A model generated the notes under the pieces. It saw only the letters and a list, made by a program, of their open reading frames with translations, was not told the origin of the DNA and made no database searches. Position numbers and translations under genes: made by a program. From Anaeromonas sp052088025 (GTDB taxonomy: Bacteria > Bacillota > Clostridia > Tissierellales > SIT17): a DNA stretch of 64,000 nucleotides. Position 1 is the stretch's first letter. Each line of letters begins with the position of its first letter. Positions 51,822 to 61,013 of this stretch are shown here, piece by piece. Where the stretch lies: positions 1 to 64,000 of the forward strand of contig NZ_JBQCYD010000006.1 of NCBI RefSeq assembly GCF_052088025.1, read 5' to 3'.

Positions 51822-53237
51822 TTAATTATTCTTTAAATCATCTATTGTCTTTTCTACAAATTCTTTACTTGCCTTTGTATCTTTAGCTAAAAACTCTATA
51901 TCTTCTTGTGTAATTTTAATGTTTTCATTGTTTTTTATACAGTTTTTGATATATGATTTCTTTATTTTTTCTAAATCTAAATCACGTGCTTTTATAAGCG
52001 ATGGATCTTTAGGTAAAATTATATTTTCTCCTGGTATTTCATCTTCTGGATTTCCAACCTTTATATCCACACCATTATCTTTAGCAAATGATAATTGAGG
52101 ATTTATATGTTTTCCAGCTCCAGTATATTCTGTCTCTTGAACTACAATTATCTTATCTTCATCTAATTCCTGTGCTAATGAAAATGCAGCTGCTAAGGAT
52201 GTGTTTCCAGCAGGTCCTCTTTCAAGTCCTTCAATTTGTGCTAAGGCTTCAGTTATATAAAATACTTCACCTTGATTTACAGTTACATATCTATCCATAT
52301 ACCTAAGAGGTCTAGCTGCAGAACGTGGTACATCTGATCTATCAGGCCAAGTTGCAAAAGGTATTCCAAATCCAGTATGGCCTGTAGTAAATGATTTCTT
52401 ATTAAACTCTGTGTCACTTGCCATATGAAGCCCTTTTAAGTTTACACTTGCTCCTATTACTTCTACATCATCTGCACCTGCTTTTATAAGGCCTCTTGCC
52501 GTTCCTGTAAGGTTTCCACCTCCAGCATTGGTTGCAACCACCACATCTGGATCGCGTCCTTCTAGTTCTCTAAATTGCATTGCAATTTCATATCCTAGTG
52601 TTTCAACTCCAGCTATACCAAATGGAGTATAAAGTGAAGCATTAAAATATCCAGTTTCTTCTAATAGTTTTAGAAATATATAAAAGAGTTCAGGCCCTAC
52701 AGTTAGTTGTAATACTTCTGCACCATATGCTTCACACTTTCTAGCCTTTTCTACTATTTCTGGTTGTCCCTTACCACGAGAATCATAACATTCTTGTACT
52801 ATTATACATTTAAGTCCAAGCATAGCAGCTTGACTTGCTACTGCTGCTCCATAATTTCCACTTGTAGCTGCTATAACGCCTTTATATCCATTTTTCTTTG
52901 CATGATAAACACTAGTTGCAGCACGTCTTGCTTTGTAGCTTCCAGAAGGATTTGAGGCTTCATCTTTTATAAATATTCTAGCACCCTTTCCACTAGGTGC
53001 AAATTTTCTTGCAAGCTTAGTAATATTTTTAAGTTCCAAAAGAGGAGTATTGCCAACACCTGTTTCTTTTTGCGCTTTTTGAATTTCAGATAAATCATAA
53101 CCTGTTTTATGCATCATATCTTCATAATCAAAACGTATTCCTTCAGTTTCAAAAACTTCATAATCTATACCTACAGCCTTTTTCATTATTTCATTTTTTC
53201 GGCTCATAACGCCTTCATAACTCATATCTTTATTCAT
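51822..53237 (-). CDS. ortB: 2-amino-4-oxopentanoate thiolase, beta subunit
   Basis: Splits 2-amino-4-oxopentanoate with CoA to acetyl-CoA and alanine, together with OrtA. The 471-residue PLP fold type II protein has the PLP Lys in NPSGSYKARR near 100, AATSGNYGAAVASQA near 133 and TNAGGGNLTGTARG near 245. It resembles threonine synthase, but size and cluster are those of OrtB. ATG 53237 with AAGGTG is preferred over GTG 53246. It overlaps ortA by 8 nt. Confidence 0.95.
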   Translation of the reverse strand: MNKDMSYEGVMSRKNEIMKKAVGIDYEVFETEGIRFDYEDMMHKTGYDLSEIQKAQKETGVGNTPLLELKNITKLARKFAPSGKGARIFIKDEASNPSGSYKARRAATSVYHAKKNGYKGVIAATSGNYGAAVASQAAMLGLKCIIVQECYDSRGKGQPEIVEKARKCEAYGAEVLQLTVGPELFYIFLKLLEETGYFNASLYTPFGIAGVETLGYEIAMQFRELEGRDPDVVVATNAGGGNLTGTARGLIKAGADDVEVIGASVNLKGLHMASDTEFNKKSFTTGHTGFGIPFATWPDRSDVPRSAARPLRYMDRYVTVNQGEVFYITEALAQIEGLERGPAGNTSLAAAFSLAQELDEDKIIVVQETEYTGAGKHINPQLSFAKDNGVDIKVGNPEDEIPGENIILPKDPSLIKARDLDLEKIKKSYIKNCIKNNENIKITQEDIEFLAKDTKASKEFVEKTIDDLKNN

Positions 53238-53538
53238 TATCTTCACCTTCTTCTAAAATACTTCTTAATTGTCTACCTATATATAATAGTTCAGGAACAG
53301 ATTTCCCATAACTATGACTATAATATGGATCAACTTCTAATAATTCTCCTTTTATTTTTCTACCTATATAAGTTTCAACCTCTACATCATCACCTATTTC
53401 AGCTTCTTTCTCTAATAGAAATCCTTTATCCCACATTTCAAGAGGTACTTTTTTCGTATCATCTGGTACTTGTTGTGCTCTTTCATTAGCTTCTAGCACT
53501 ACATTATATATTCTTACCCATTCACCTTTTTTTGCCAT
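53230..53538 (-). CDS. ortA: 2-amino-4-oxopentanoate thiolase, alpha subunit
   Basis: A 102-residue subunit starting MAKKGEWVRIYNVVLEANERAQQVPDDT and ending with VPELLYIGRQLRSILE, as in clostridial OrtA. It is needed with OrtB for the CoA-dependent thiolysis. Short, without membrane segments. It is between ord (11 nt upstream) and ortB (overlap). Confidence 0.95.
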   Translation of the reverse strand: MAKKGEWVRIYNVVLEANERAQQVPDDTKKVPLEMWDKGFLLEKEAEIGDDVEVETYIGRKIKGELLEVDPYYSHSYGKSVPELLYIGRQLRSILEEGEDNE

Positions 53539-53549
53539 CTCTCATATCC

Positions 53550-54587
53550 CTACTTTCTTATTAATTTTCTCATATCACCCATAATTGCTCTTGGAACAGG
53601 TAAATCAAGCATAGTTTTAAGTCCACTATGAGCATTTATAACATGTGGAATCATATTTACACACATTGCAATTGTTCCAAGTCCGCCTTCAACTTCTGGA
53701 TTTATTGCCATATTAATTTCTGGTGTACCTTTTATTCTTATATAATCTCCAGTATTAGTTCCTTCCATTTCAGGTTCTATTTGTTGAGGATGCTTCATAT
53801 CAATTTTCACTTCTCCATCTACATATCCTTGTCCTGTCATATTAACACCAGCCACATCTCCTGCTTTTGCAAAACCATGAGGAGCTTTTCTATCTACACT
53901 TGTTACTATTGGTTTCATTTGTTGTTCAAATTTTTCTACAGGCCAACCTATAGCATCACCAATCATATGGATGGATTCTTTAAAACCAACATGACCTGCA
54001 AGTGTTCCTTCTTTTACTCCCTTTTCAAATTCATCTACCTTTATTCCAACGCCTTGCTCTTCCATAACAACTGCTCCAAATGGTGAAAGACTGTTAACTC
54101 TCTCTGCTTCAATATGCTCTACATCAGTCATAGCACCAGTAAGACAAACCACTAATAAATCCATAATCAAACCAGGATTGATACCAGTACCTAAGACGGA
54201 TACATTGTTTTCTTTTGCAATAGCATCTAATTTTTCAGCTAATTCTGGATTCTGAGCGCTAGGATAAGCCATTTCTTCAGCAGTAGAAATAACATTTATT
54301 TTATTTTCCATTAATAATTTTAATTTTGAAAACGTTTTTTCAGTGTATGAATCAGTTGCAACCAAAGCAATATCTGGATTTGTGTTCATTACTTCTTCAA
54401 TATCTGAATTTATTAATACATCTGGATGATCTCCTCTTTCAATATTCATTATCTCAAATATACTTTTTCCATTCTTACTTCTATTGCATACTCCTACAAT
54501 TTCTACTCCTTTTTTATTTAATAACATTTTTGCCATTCCACTACCCATAGCACCAAAACCCCATAACATTACTTTTACTTTTTCCAT
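53550..54587 (-). CDS. ord: 2,4-diaminopentanoate dehydrogenase
   Basis: Oxidative deamination of 2,4-diaminopentanoate to 2-amino-4-oxopentanoate with NAD(P)+, releasing ammonia. The 345-residue protein has the Rossmann motif WGFGAMGSGM at 9-18, STAEEMAYPS near 104-113 and LGTGINPGLIMDLLV near 132-146, characteristic of Ord. ATG 54587 follows GGAGGTGCATTCA; ATG 54602 contains the ribosome site. It is the first gene of the ornithine operon and lies about 28 nt downstream of the predicted sigma-54 start. Confidence 0.95.
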   Translation of the reverse strand: MEKVKVMLWGFGAMGSGMAKMLLNKKGVEIVGVCNRSKNGKSIFEIMNIERGDHPDVLINSDIEEVMNTNPDIALVATDSYTEKTFSKLKLLMENKINVISTAEEMAYPSAQNPELAEKLDAIAKENNVSVLGTGINPGLIMDLLVVCLTGAMTDVEHIEAERVNSLSPFGAVVMEEQGVGIKVDEFEKGVKEGTLAGHVGFKESIHMIGDAIGWPVEKFEQQMKPIVTSVDRKAPHGFAKAGDVAGVNMTGQGYVDGEVKIDMKHPQQIEPEMEGTNTGDYIRIKGTPEINMAINPEVEGGLGTIAMCVNMIPHVINAHSGLKTMLDLPVPRAIMGDMRKLIRK

Positions 54588-54625
54588 TGAATGCACCTCC
54601 ATAATTTTTACTATTATTATATACT

Positions 54626-54641
54626 TGCAATATCCTTGCCA
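54626..54641 (-). promoter_or_regulatory. Sigma-54 (-24/-12) promoter of the ornithine operon
   Basis: Minus strand TGGCAAGGATATTGCA (54641-54626) matches TGGCAYRN4TTGCW at every fixed position except Y, with exact spacing between GG and GC. Transcription should start near 54615. It is preceded by the gene of a sigma-54 activator and a long dyad at 54733-54769. Confidence 0.88.
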
Positions 54642-54732
54642 ACTATATTTAAAAAATATAAGCTATTAATTTGAGTAAATTCAATAGGCAGGCAATTTTT
54701 AATATTATAAATATTTATACATCAACATAAAC

Positions 54733-54769
54733 GCCCATATATTTGCATGATGCATGCAAATATATGGGC
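54733..54769 (-). promoter_or_regulatory. Long inverted repeat: candidate activator site and/or terminator
   Basis: A 15-bp perfect stem (54733-54747 with 54755-54769) beginning GCCCATATATTTGCA, with inner TGCATGATGCATGCA symmetry. It lies 92-128 nt upstream of the -24 element, a normal distance for an enhancer-binding activator, and directly after the activator gene stop. On the minus strand no good T run follows. Confidence 0.6.
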
Positions 54770-54771
54770 TT

Positions 54772-56178
54772 TTACTTTTCTATTTTATATTTTTTAATCT
54801 TATGTTGAAGTGTTTGTCTTTTTATATTTAATATTCTTGCCGTTTTAGAAATATTATAATCATGTTCCCATAATTTATTCTTTATTATTTTCTTTTCAAT
54901 GTTATTAATAGTATCAGTTAATGAATCTTTTATTTCAATATTGATATTCTTATCTTCTCTTTTTCTGATATTTTTAAAATTAACTATATAGTCAGGAAAA
55001 TGATCAATTGTAAGTACATGTTCATCCGTCTCTACAAAATTCATTGCACCTTCTATCATGTTTTCAAGCTCTCGTACATTGCCTGGCCAACTATAATTAT
55101 CAAATAATTTCATAACATCCCTAGATATCATCCATATATCTTTGTCTAATTTCTTGTTAAACTTTCTTAAAAATTCATCTATTAACAAGTTTAAATCTTC
55201 TATCCTTTTACTTAAAGAAGGAATATCAATATATATTACATTTAACCTAAAATATAAATCTTTTCTTAAATTTCCTTCTTCTATTGATATCATAGGAGGT
55301 CTATTTATTGTAGCAATTATTTTTACATCAATAGGGATATCTTTTATGCCTCCAACTCTTCTAACATATCCTTCTTGAAGAACTCTTAATAATTTTGATT
55401 GTAATAAAATACCCATAGAATCAATTTCATCAAGCAAGAGTGTTCCTCCATCTGCCTGTTCAAATAATCCTGGTCTATCAATCGCCCCTGTAAATCCTCC
55501 CTTTGAAGTTCCAAATAATAGTCCTTCTAAAAGTTGTTCAGGCAGTGCCGCGCAGTTTTGAGCAATAAATGGTTTATTTTTTCTTTTTCCAGAATAATGA
55601 ATACTCTGAGAAAACAATTCCTTTCCTGTACCCGTTTCACCATATATAAGTACTGAAGATGAAGAATTTGAAGCTTTTTTTGCTATTCTTATAGCTTTTT
55701 TAATAGGCTCAGATTTTCCTATTATTTGATCGAAAGTGTAATTTTTTGTTTTATATTTAGTATTGCTTTTAGAATTATCATTTAATTCATTTCTTAATTC
55801 TATTAATTCTTCAGATAGCTTTTTTATTTTAGTTACATCTTTGCCAATTTCTAATGCTCCTATTAAATCATCATCATTAAATAGAGGAATAGTTGTATTC
55901 ACTGAAGTTATCTTTTTGCCTTTATAATTTAAATATGTCTGACTTCGATTTACAATTGGTCTTCCATTTTTCATAACCGTTAACAAAGTACTTGATCTTT
56001 CATCTAAAGAAGGAAATATATCTAATATTTGCTTTCCTAAAACATTTTGAGGTTCTATACCTTCAATTTTTTCCATAGATTCATTATATAAAATAGTTCT
56101 TCCATCTTTATCTATCACATGTATTCCTTCATCTAAGTATTCTAAAATATTTTTTAAAATTATATCATTTATTTTCAT
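54772..56178 (-). CDS. PAS-domain sigma-54-dependent transcriptional activator (RocR-like)
   Basis: A 468-residue enhancer-binding protein. Residues about 5-115 are a PAS sensor (ILEYLDEGIHVIDKDGRTILYNESMEKI). The AAA+ core has Walker A GETGTGKE at 180-187, the sigma-54 contact loop GGFTGA at 227-232 and Walker B GGTLLLDE near 244-251. A Fis-type helix-turn-helix ends it (YNISKTARILNIKRQTLQHKIKKY). It resembles Bacillus RocR, which activates arginine/ornithine catabolism. It is adjacent to, and faces, the sigma-54 promoter of ord. Its start is only 12 nt after the histidine kinase gene, so it may be co-transcribed with phoPR. Confidence 0.93.
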   Translation of the reverse strand: MKINDIILKNILEYLDEGIHVIDKDGRTILYNESMEKIEGIEPQNVLGKQILDIFPSLDERSSTLLTVMKNGRPIVNRSQTYLNYKGKKITSVNTTIPLFNDDDLIGALEIGKDVTKIKKLSEELIELRNELNDNSKSNTKYKTKNYTFDQIIGKSEPIKKAIRIAKKASNSSSSVLIYGETGTGKELFSQSIHYSGKRKNKPFIAQNCAALPEQLLEGLLFGTSKGGFTGAIDRPGLFEQADGGTLLLDEIDSMGILLQSKLLRVLQEGYVRRVGGIKDIPIDVKIIATINRPPMISIEEGNLRKDLYFRLNVIYIDIPSLSKRIEDLNLLIDEFLRKFNKKLDKDIWMISRDVMKLFDNYSWPGNVRELENMIEGAMNFVETDEHVLTIDHFPDYIVNFKNIRKREDKNINIEIKDSLTDTINNIEKKIIKNKLWEHDYNISKTARILNIKRQTLQHKIKKYKIEK

Positions 56179-56190
56179 ACTATCATCCCT

Positions 56191-57951
56191 TTATTTCTTT
56201 TGAAGTGGAAGTGTTATTTTAAATTCCGTACCCTCATTTTTCTTGCTATTAATTTTTATTTTACCATTAAATTGGATTACAATATGCTTTACTATAGCAA
56301 GTCCAAGTCCAGTTCCTACTATTTTTTTTGTTCTTGATTTATCAACCCTAAAAAATCTTTCAAACACCCTATCAATATATTCTTTTTCAATACCTATGCC
56401 ATTATCTTTTATTTTAAAAATTAATTCACTTTTATTAGAATATGCAGTTACTATTATCTTTCCATTATTCTTTGTATATTTAATTGAGTTTTCTATTAAA
56501 TTTATCAACATTTGTTTTAACCAACCATTATTTCCATAAATATATGGTAGGTTTTCATTCGATTTATTTATTATACTAATATTTTTATTATCTGCTAGTT
56601 CATATAAAAATTCTATTACTTCTTCTATAGTTTCATTAGGATTAATTTTTTCTTTTTTAATTTTATTTTGTCTATTTTCTATATCTGTTAGAATACTTAA
56701 ATCTTCAATCAAAGTATTGAGTCTTGAAGTTTCTTCATCTATAATATTTAAAAATTTATCCCTTGTATTTTCATCATTTACAGCACCTGATTTTAAGGTT
56801 TCAACAAATCCTTTTATTGATGTAAGAGGAGTTCTAAGTTCATGACTTACATTTGCTACAAAGTCTTTTCTCATAGTTTCAAGCTTTCTCATTTCCGTTA
56901 TATCTTCTAATATTATTAGAGTTCCCATTTTCCTACTTGGATTATCTTTATATATTATTGGATTAGTATATACTTTTAAAATATTAGTAAGAGGATGATT
57001 TATTTCAATTTCTATAATTTTTTCACTATTTTCTTCAAATAAATTTTCTATATATTTATTTAATTTAGCATTTTCTATAATTACAAATAAACTTTTACCT
57101 TTAATCTTATCATTTTTTATAGAAAACATTTTTTCTGCAGAAGGATTAGTATACATAATATTATTATTGTTATCTAATGCAATAATACCATTTGACATAC
57201 TTTTAAGTATTGCTCTTAAATTTGTATTACTATTTTTTAATTCTTCTATTTTTTGACTTAATTCAATACTCATGATATTGAAACTTTCAGCAAGTATGCC
57301 TAATTCATCATCACTTTTAAATCTAATTTTTTCACCGTAATTACCTTTGCTAATATTCTTTGTTGCTTTAGTGAATTCTTCTATTGGATAAGTTATTCTA
57401 TTTATATATCTGATTGCAAGTATCATTGCTATAAAAAGACCTGTTAAAGCAGAAATTATAATATTTATATATATTTTTTTAGTGTATTCATTGATATATT
57501 CTAATGGAAGAGATAGTCGTATAACAGCTACATCTAAATTTTCTTTATAAAAAGGTATAGCTACATAATACATTTTTGCTCCAATGGAGTTACTATATCT
57601 TTCACTTATTCCTATTTGATCATCTATAGCTTTTTTGATTTCTGGTCTATTTAGATGATTTGTGAGTTCTTCTAAATCAGCATGAGAATCACCTATAACA
57701 TCACCATTATTATTTATTATTGTTATTCTACTATCTATTTCTTTACTATACGTTTTAGCTATTTTATCTAAATATATATTCTCATTAGGTGTATTTTGCA
57801 GAAAAGTACTAATTAATTTAGAATTTGAAATCATTCTTTCTTCTATATTATTGATATAATTGTTTTTAATTAAACTTAAAGATAAAGTACCGGTTGTTAT
57901 TACACCAATTAAAATTAAAATGGAAAATATTATAAAGACTCTTTTTTTCAT
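56191..57951 (-). CDS. phoR: Phosphate-type sensor histidine kinase (PhoR/PnpS)
   Basis: A 586-residue membrane kinase: helix 1 at about 5-27, extracytoplasmic sensor (28-158), helix 2 at 162-182, HAMP at 182-235, PAS at about 245-350, HisKA with His370 in FVANVSHELRTPL, and HATPase with NLIENSIKYT, DNGIGI and GTGLGLAIVKH. It partners the response regulator 10 nt upstream. Pho assignment rests on linkage to phoP, phoU and pst genes. Confidence 0.92.
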   Translation of the reverse strand: MKKRVFIIFSILILIGVITTGTLSLSLIKNNYINNIEERMISNSKLISTFLQNTPNENIYLDKIAKTYSKEIDSRITIINNNGDVIGDSHADLEELTNHLNRPEIKKAIDDQIGISERYSNSIGAKMYYVAIPFYKENLDVAVIRLSLPLEYINEYTKKIYINIIISALTGLFIAMILAIRYINRITYPIEEFTKATKNISKGNYGEKIRFKSDDELGILAESFNIMSIELSQKIEELKNSNTNLRAILKSMSNGIIALDNNNNIMYTNPSAEKMFSIKNDKIKGKSLFVIIENAKLNKYIENLFEENSEKIIEIEINHPLTNILKVYTNPIIYKDNPSRKMGTLIILEDITEMRKLETMRKDFVANVSHELRTPLTSIKGFVETLKSGAVNDENTRDKFLNIIDEETSRLNTLIEDLSILTDIENRQNKIKKEKINPNETIEEVIEFLYELADNKNISIINKSNENLPYIYGNNGWLKQMLINLIENSIKYTKNNGKIIVTAYSNKSELIFKIKDNGIGIEKEYIDRVFERFFRVDKSRTKKIVGTGLGLAIVKHIVIQFNGKIKINSKKNEGTEFKITLPLQKK

Positions 57952-57961
57952 ATATATCTCC

Positions 57962-58645
57962 TTATTTTATCTTATATCCTACACCTCTAATAGTTTCTAT
58001 AGTATCATTTGATAGATTCATTTTTTTTCGTAAATGTCTTATATGAACATCTACAGTTCTAGTTTCTCCATAAAAATCATAGCCCCAGATTTTATCTAAT
58101 AAATAATTTCTAGATAAAACCTTTCCTTTATTTTGAGATAATAATTTTAAAAGTTCAAATTCTTTTAGTGTTAAATCTATAATTTTTTCATCTACTTCTA
58201 CTTGGTAACTTTCAGTGTCAATTGTAATGTTTCCTACCTTTATTATAGACTTTTCAGTATTATCTTTACTATTAACTCTTCTTAATACCGCTTTAACTCT
58301 AGCTATTAATTCTCTAATATTAAATGGTTTTGTTATATAATCATCTGCACCTATTTCTAACCCTAATACTTTATCAGTTTCTTCTCTTTTTGCTGTTAAC
58401 ATTATTATAGGAATATTTTCTGATTGCTTGTTTCTTTTTAATTTTTTGCATACTTCTATACCATCTAGTATAGGAAGCATGATATCTAAAAGAATTAAAT
58501 CTGGATTCTCTTCTATTGCTTTAGTATAAGCTTCATTGCCATCGAAAGCAGTTATAATATCGTAACCATTATTTTTCAGATTATATTTTATTAGCTCCAC
58601 AATATTTTCTTCATCATCTACTACTAATATTTTTTTATAAATCAT
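57962..58645 (-). CDS. phoP: Response regulator, OmpR family (PhoP-like)
   Basis: A 227-residue regulator: receiver with acidic pocket DDEE near 10-13, phospho-acceptor Asp54 in LILLDIMLPILDG, and Lys in ADDYITKPF. The C-terminal winged helix ends SRNYLLDKIWGYDFYGETRTVDVHIRHLRKK. It should bind the PHO boxes found before pstS and pstC. A separate promoter with an overlapping Spo0A box lies 33-62 nt upstream. Confidence 0.94.
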   Translation of the reverse strand: MIYKKILVVDDEENIVELIKYNLKNNGYDIITAFDGNEAYTKAIEENPDLILLDIMLPILDGIEVCKKLKRNKQSENIPIIMLTAKREETDKVLGLEIGADDYITKPFNIRELIARVKAVLRRVNSKDNTEKSIIKVGNITIDTESYQVEVDEKIIDLTLKEFELLKLLSQNKGKVLSRNYLLDKIWGYDFYGETRTVDVHIRHLRKKMNLSNDTIETIRGVGYKIK

Positions 58646-58677
58646 ATAAACTCACCTACCTTTTAATGTTTAAATAC

Positions 58678-58707
58678 ATTATAATTTATATAGTTAACTT
58701 TGTCGAA
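58678..58707 (-). promoter_or_regulatory. phoPR promoter with overlapping Spo0A box
   Basis: Minus strand TCGACA (58706-58701), 17 nt, TATAAT (58683-58678) is a sigma-A promoter. Read on the plus strand, 58699-58707 is TTTGTCGAA, a perfect 0A box (TGTCGAA core) covering the -35. Spo0A bound here should change phoPR expression at sporulation onset. Downstream sequence is almost the same as that of the nrdR promoter. Confidence 0.72.
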
Positions 58708-58720
58708 TGAGTAGTATAAT

Positions 58721-59368
58721 TTAATAATTTATTCTTTTTCCATCAACCATATATATTATTCTCTCACATATATTAGTAGTGTGATCTGCAATACGTTCAA
58801 TATGTCTTCCCACAAATAATAAATCTATTACTTGATACATTATTTGTTTTTTTTGTGTTAATATTTCTAATAACTCTCTATATATATATCCATAAATATC
58901 ATCTACAATATCATCCATTCTTGCAGTTTCTTTTGCTAATTCTACATCTTTTTTAATAAAACTCTCTAAACTTTTTTTAATCATTTCTTTAGATATATTA
59001 GCCATTTTAGGTATATCAACTAAAGGTTTTATATATTTTTCTTTGCTTAATTTCTTGCTTATTTTAGCAATATTAACTCCATTATCTCCTATTCTCTCAA
59101 TATCAGTAATTATTTTAAGAATAGCACTAATTTCTCTTAAATCTTTTGCCATAGGTTGCTGCAATACTATAAGTTCTAAACATTTCTTTTCAATAATGAT
59201 TTCCATGTTATCTATGTCTTTATCTAATTCAATTGCTTTATCTGCTAATTCTATATCCTGATTTAATAAGGATTCAATTGACATCTCAATTAATTGTTCT
59301 GATTTTTCTCCCATTTCAAGTAATAAATTATTTAAATGCTTAATCTCTTTATCAAAATATTCTCTCAT
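58721..59368 (-). CDS. phoU: Phosphate transport regulator PhoU
   Basis: A 215-residue protein of two three-helix bundles, with acidic repeats for metal (ELADKAIELDKDIDNME near 40-56, and ELAKETARMDDIVDDIYGYIY near 140-160). PhoU links the Pst transporter to the PhoR kinase and lowers signalling when phosphate is ample. A GGGAGG site precedes ATG 59368. It is last in pstCAB-phoU. Confidence 0.95.
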   Translation of the reverse strand: MREYFDKEIKHLNNLLLEMGEKSEQLIEMSIESLLNQDIELADKAIELDKDIDNMEIIIEKKCLELIVLQQPMAKDLREISAILKIITDIERIGDNGVNIAKISKKLSKEKYIKPLVDIPKMANISKEMIKKSLESFIKKDVELAKETARMDDIVDDIYGYIYRELLEILTQKKQIMYQVIDLLFVGRHIERIADHTTNICERIIYMVDGKRINY

Positions 59369-59379
59369 ATATATCCTCC

Positions 59380-60138
59380 CTATCCAAATCTACCTGTAAT
59401 ATAATCTTCAGTTCTTTTATCTTGTGGGTCAGAAAAAATTCTAGATGTTTCTTTATATTCTATTAATCTTCCCATTAAAAAAAATGCAGTATTGTCAGAA
59501 ATTCTAGCAGCTTGTTGCATAGAATGAGTTACTATTATTATAGTATATTTATTTTTAAGTTCTTCTATTAAGTCCTCTATCTTTGCAGTAGCAATTGGGT
59601 CTAATGCAGAAGTTGGCTCATCCATTAATAATACATCTGGTTTCATTGCAAGAGCTCTAGCTATACATAGCCTTTGCTGTTGGCCTCCAGATAATGACAA
59701 TGCTGAAGAATTCAATCTGTCTTTTACTTCTTCCCAAAGTGCTGCATCCTTTAAGCTGTCTTCTACTATTTTATCTAATTCCTTTTTATTTTTAATACCA
59801 TGTCTTTTAGGTCCAAATATGATATTTTCATATATAGATTTGGGGAATGGATTAGGTTTTTGGAAAACCATTCCTATCTTTTTTCTAAGTTCTACTACAT
59901 CTACCTGTGAATTGTATATATCTTTATCTTCATATATTATTTCTCCTGTATGTCTTGTTTCATCAATTAAATCATTCATACGATTTAAGACCCTAATAAA
60001 TGTAGATTTCCCACAACCAGATGGCCCAATAAGAGATGTTACTTTTTTTTCTTCTATTTTTATATTTATATCCATTAAAGCTTTAAACTCACCATAATAA
60101 AAATCTAAATCTTTAACTTCAATTTTTTCAACACTCAT
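59380..60138 (-). CDS. pstB: Phosphate ABC transporter ATP-binding protein
   Basis: A 252-residue ABC ATPase: Walker A GPSGCGKST at 38-46, signature LSGGQQQRLCIARAL near 149-163, Walker B VLLMDEPTSALDP, and the PstB-specific YYGEFKAL and MNDLI segments. It powers PstA/PstC. The GGAGG site precedes ATG 60138; pstA lies 14 nt upstream. Confidence 0.97.
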   Translation of the reverse strand: MSVEKIEVKDLDFYYGEFKALMDINIKIEEKKVTSLIGPSGCGKSTFIRVLNRMNDLIDETRHTGEIIYEDKDIYNSQVDVVELRKKIGMVFQKPNPFPKSIYENIIFGPKRHGIKNKKELDKIVEDSLKDAALWEEVKDRLNSSALSLSGGQQQRLCIARALAMKPDVLLMDEPTSALDPIATAKIEDLIEELKNKYTIIIVTHSMQQAARISDNTAFFLMGRLIEYKETSRIFSDPQDKRTEDYITGRFG

Positions 60139-60152
60139 TATATTCCTCCATT

Positions 60153-61013
60153 CTATCCTTTAATTCTATCTTGATATTTATTTCTAAGAATTATAGCAAT
60201 TGAATTTGCTCCTAATAATAATACTAATAAAATAATTATTGCCCCTGCTGCTAAATCATGAAATTCTGATTGAGGCATCGTAGACCAATTATAAATTTGA
60301 ATAGGCAATGTAGAAAATTGATCTAATATACTTTCTGGAGTAAACGCAATAAAAGTAACAGCGCCAACCATTATCAAAGGTGCTGTTTCACCAAGTGCTC
60401 TAGCAATTGCTAAAATAGCTCCCGTTAATATTCCAGGCATTGCATAAGGAAGTACTATCCCTCTTACTACTTGCCATTTAGTAACCCCTAATGCATATGC
60501 TCCATGTCTTAATTCTCTTGGAACAGCTTTAATCGCTTCTTGAGAGGAAACTATTATAATTGGTAATATTAAAAGTGTTAATGTTAAGGACCCAGCCAAA
60601 ACACTTCTTCCAAATCCTAAAATATCAACAAATATTCCAAGCCCTAATATACCAAATACTATTGATGGAACGCCTGCTAAATTAGAAATATTCAATTTTA
60701 TAATCTTAGTCAAAAATTTTTTATCATCTGCATATTCTTCTAAATATATTGCAGTTCCTACACTTATAGGAAATGAAAATAAAATAGTAAGTCCTATAAT
60801 CCACATACTTCCAATAAGTGGCGCTTTTATACCTGCTTTTTCTACAAATCTAGAAGTGAAATTAGTCAAAAACCCTATATTTATCCATCTTAACCCATCT
60901 TTAAATGTATCAAACAATAATACCGCTAATATAATTAATCCAAATAATGTAGCAGAAAATACTAATATATGAAAAATCTTATTTATTAATCTTCTTTTTT
61001 TCAAATTACTCAT
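60153..61013 (-). CDS. pstA: Phosphate ABC transporter permease PstA
   Basis: A 286-residue permease with six membrane helices and the EAA-type loop EAIKAVPRELRHGAYALGVTKWQVVRGIVLPYAMPGIL (about 160-197). It begins in the stop of pstC (TAATG), so the two permease subunits are coupled. Pairs with PstC to form the membrane channel. Confidence 0.96.
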   Translation of the reverse strand: MSNLKKRRLINKIFHILVFSATLFGLIILAVLLFDTFKDGLRWINIGFLTNFTSRFVEKAGIKAPLIGSMWIIGLTILFSFPISVGTAIYLEEYADDKKFLTKIIKLNISNLAGVPSIVFGILGLGIFVDILGFGRSVLAGSLTLTLLILPIIIVSSQEAIKAVPRELRHGAYALGVTKWQVVRGIVLPYAMPGILTGAILAIARALGETAPLIMVGAVTFIAFTPESILDQFSTLPIQIYNWSTMPQSEFHDLAAGAIIILLVLLLGANSIAIILRNKYQDRIKG

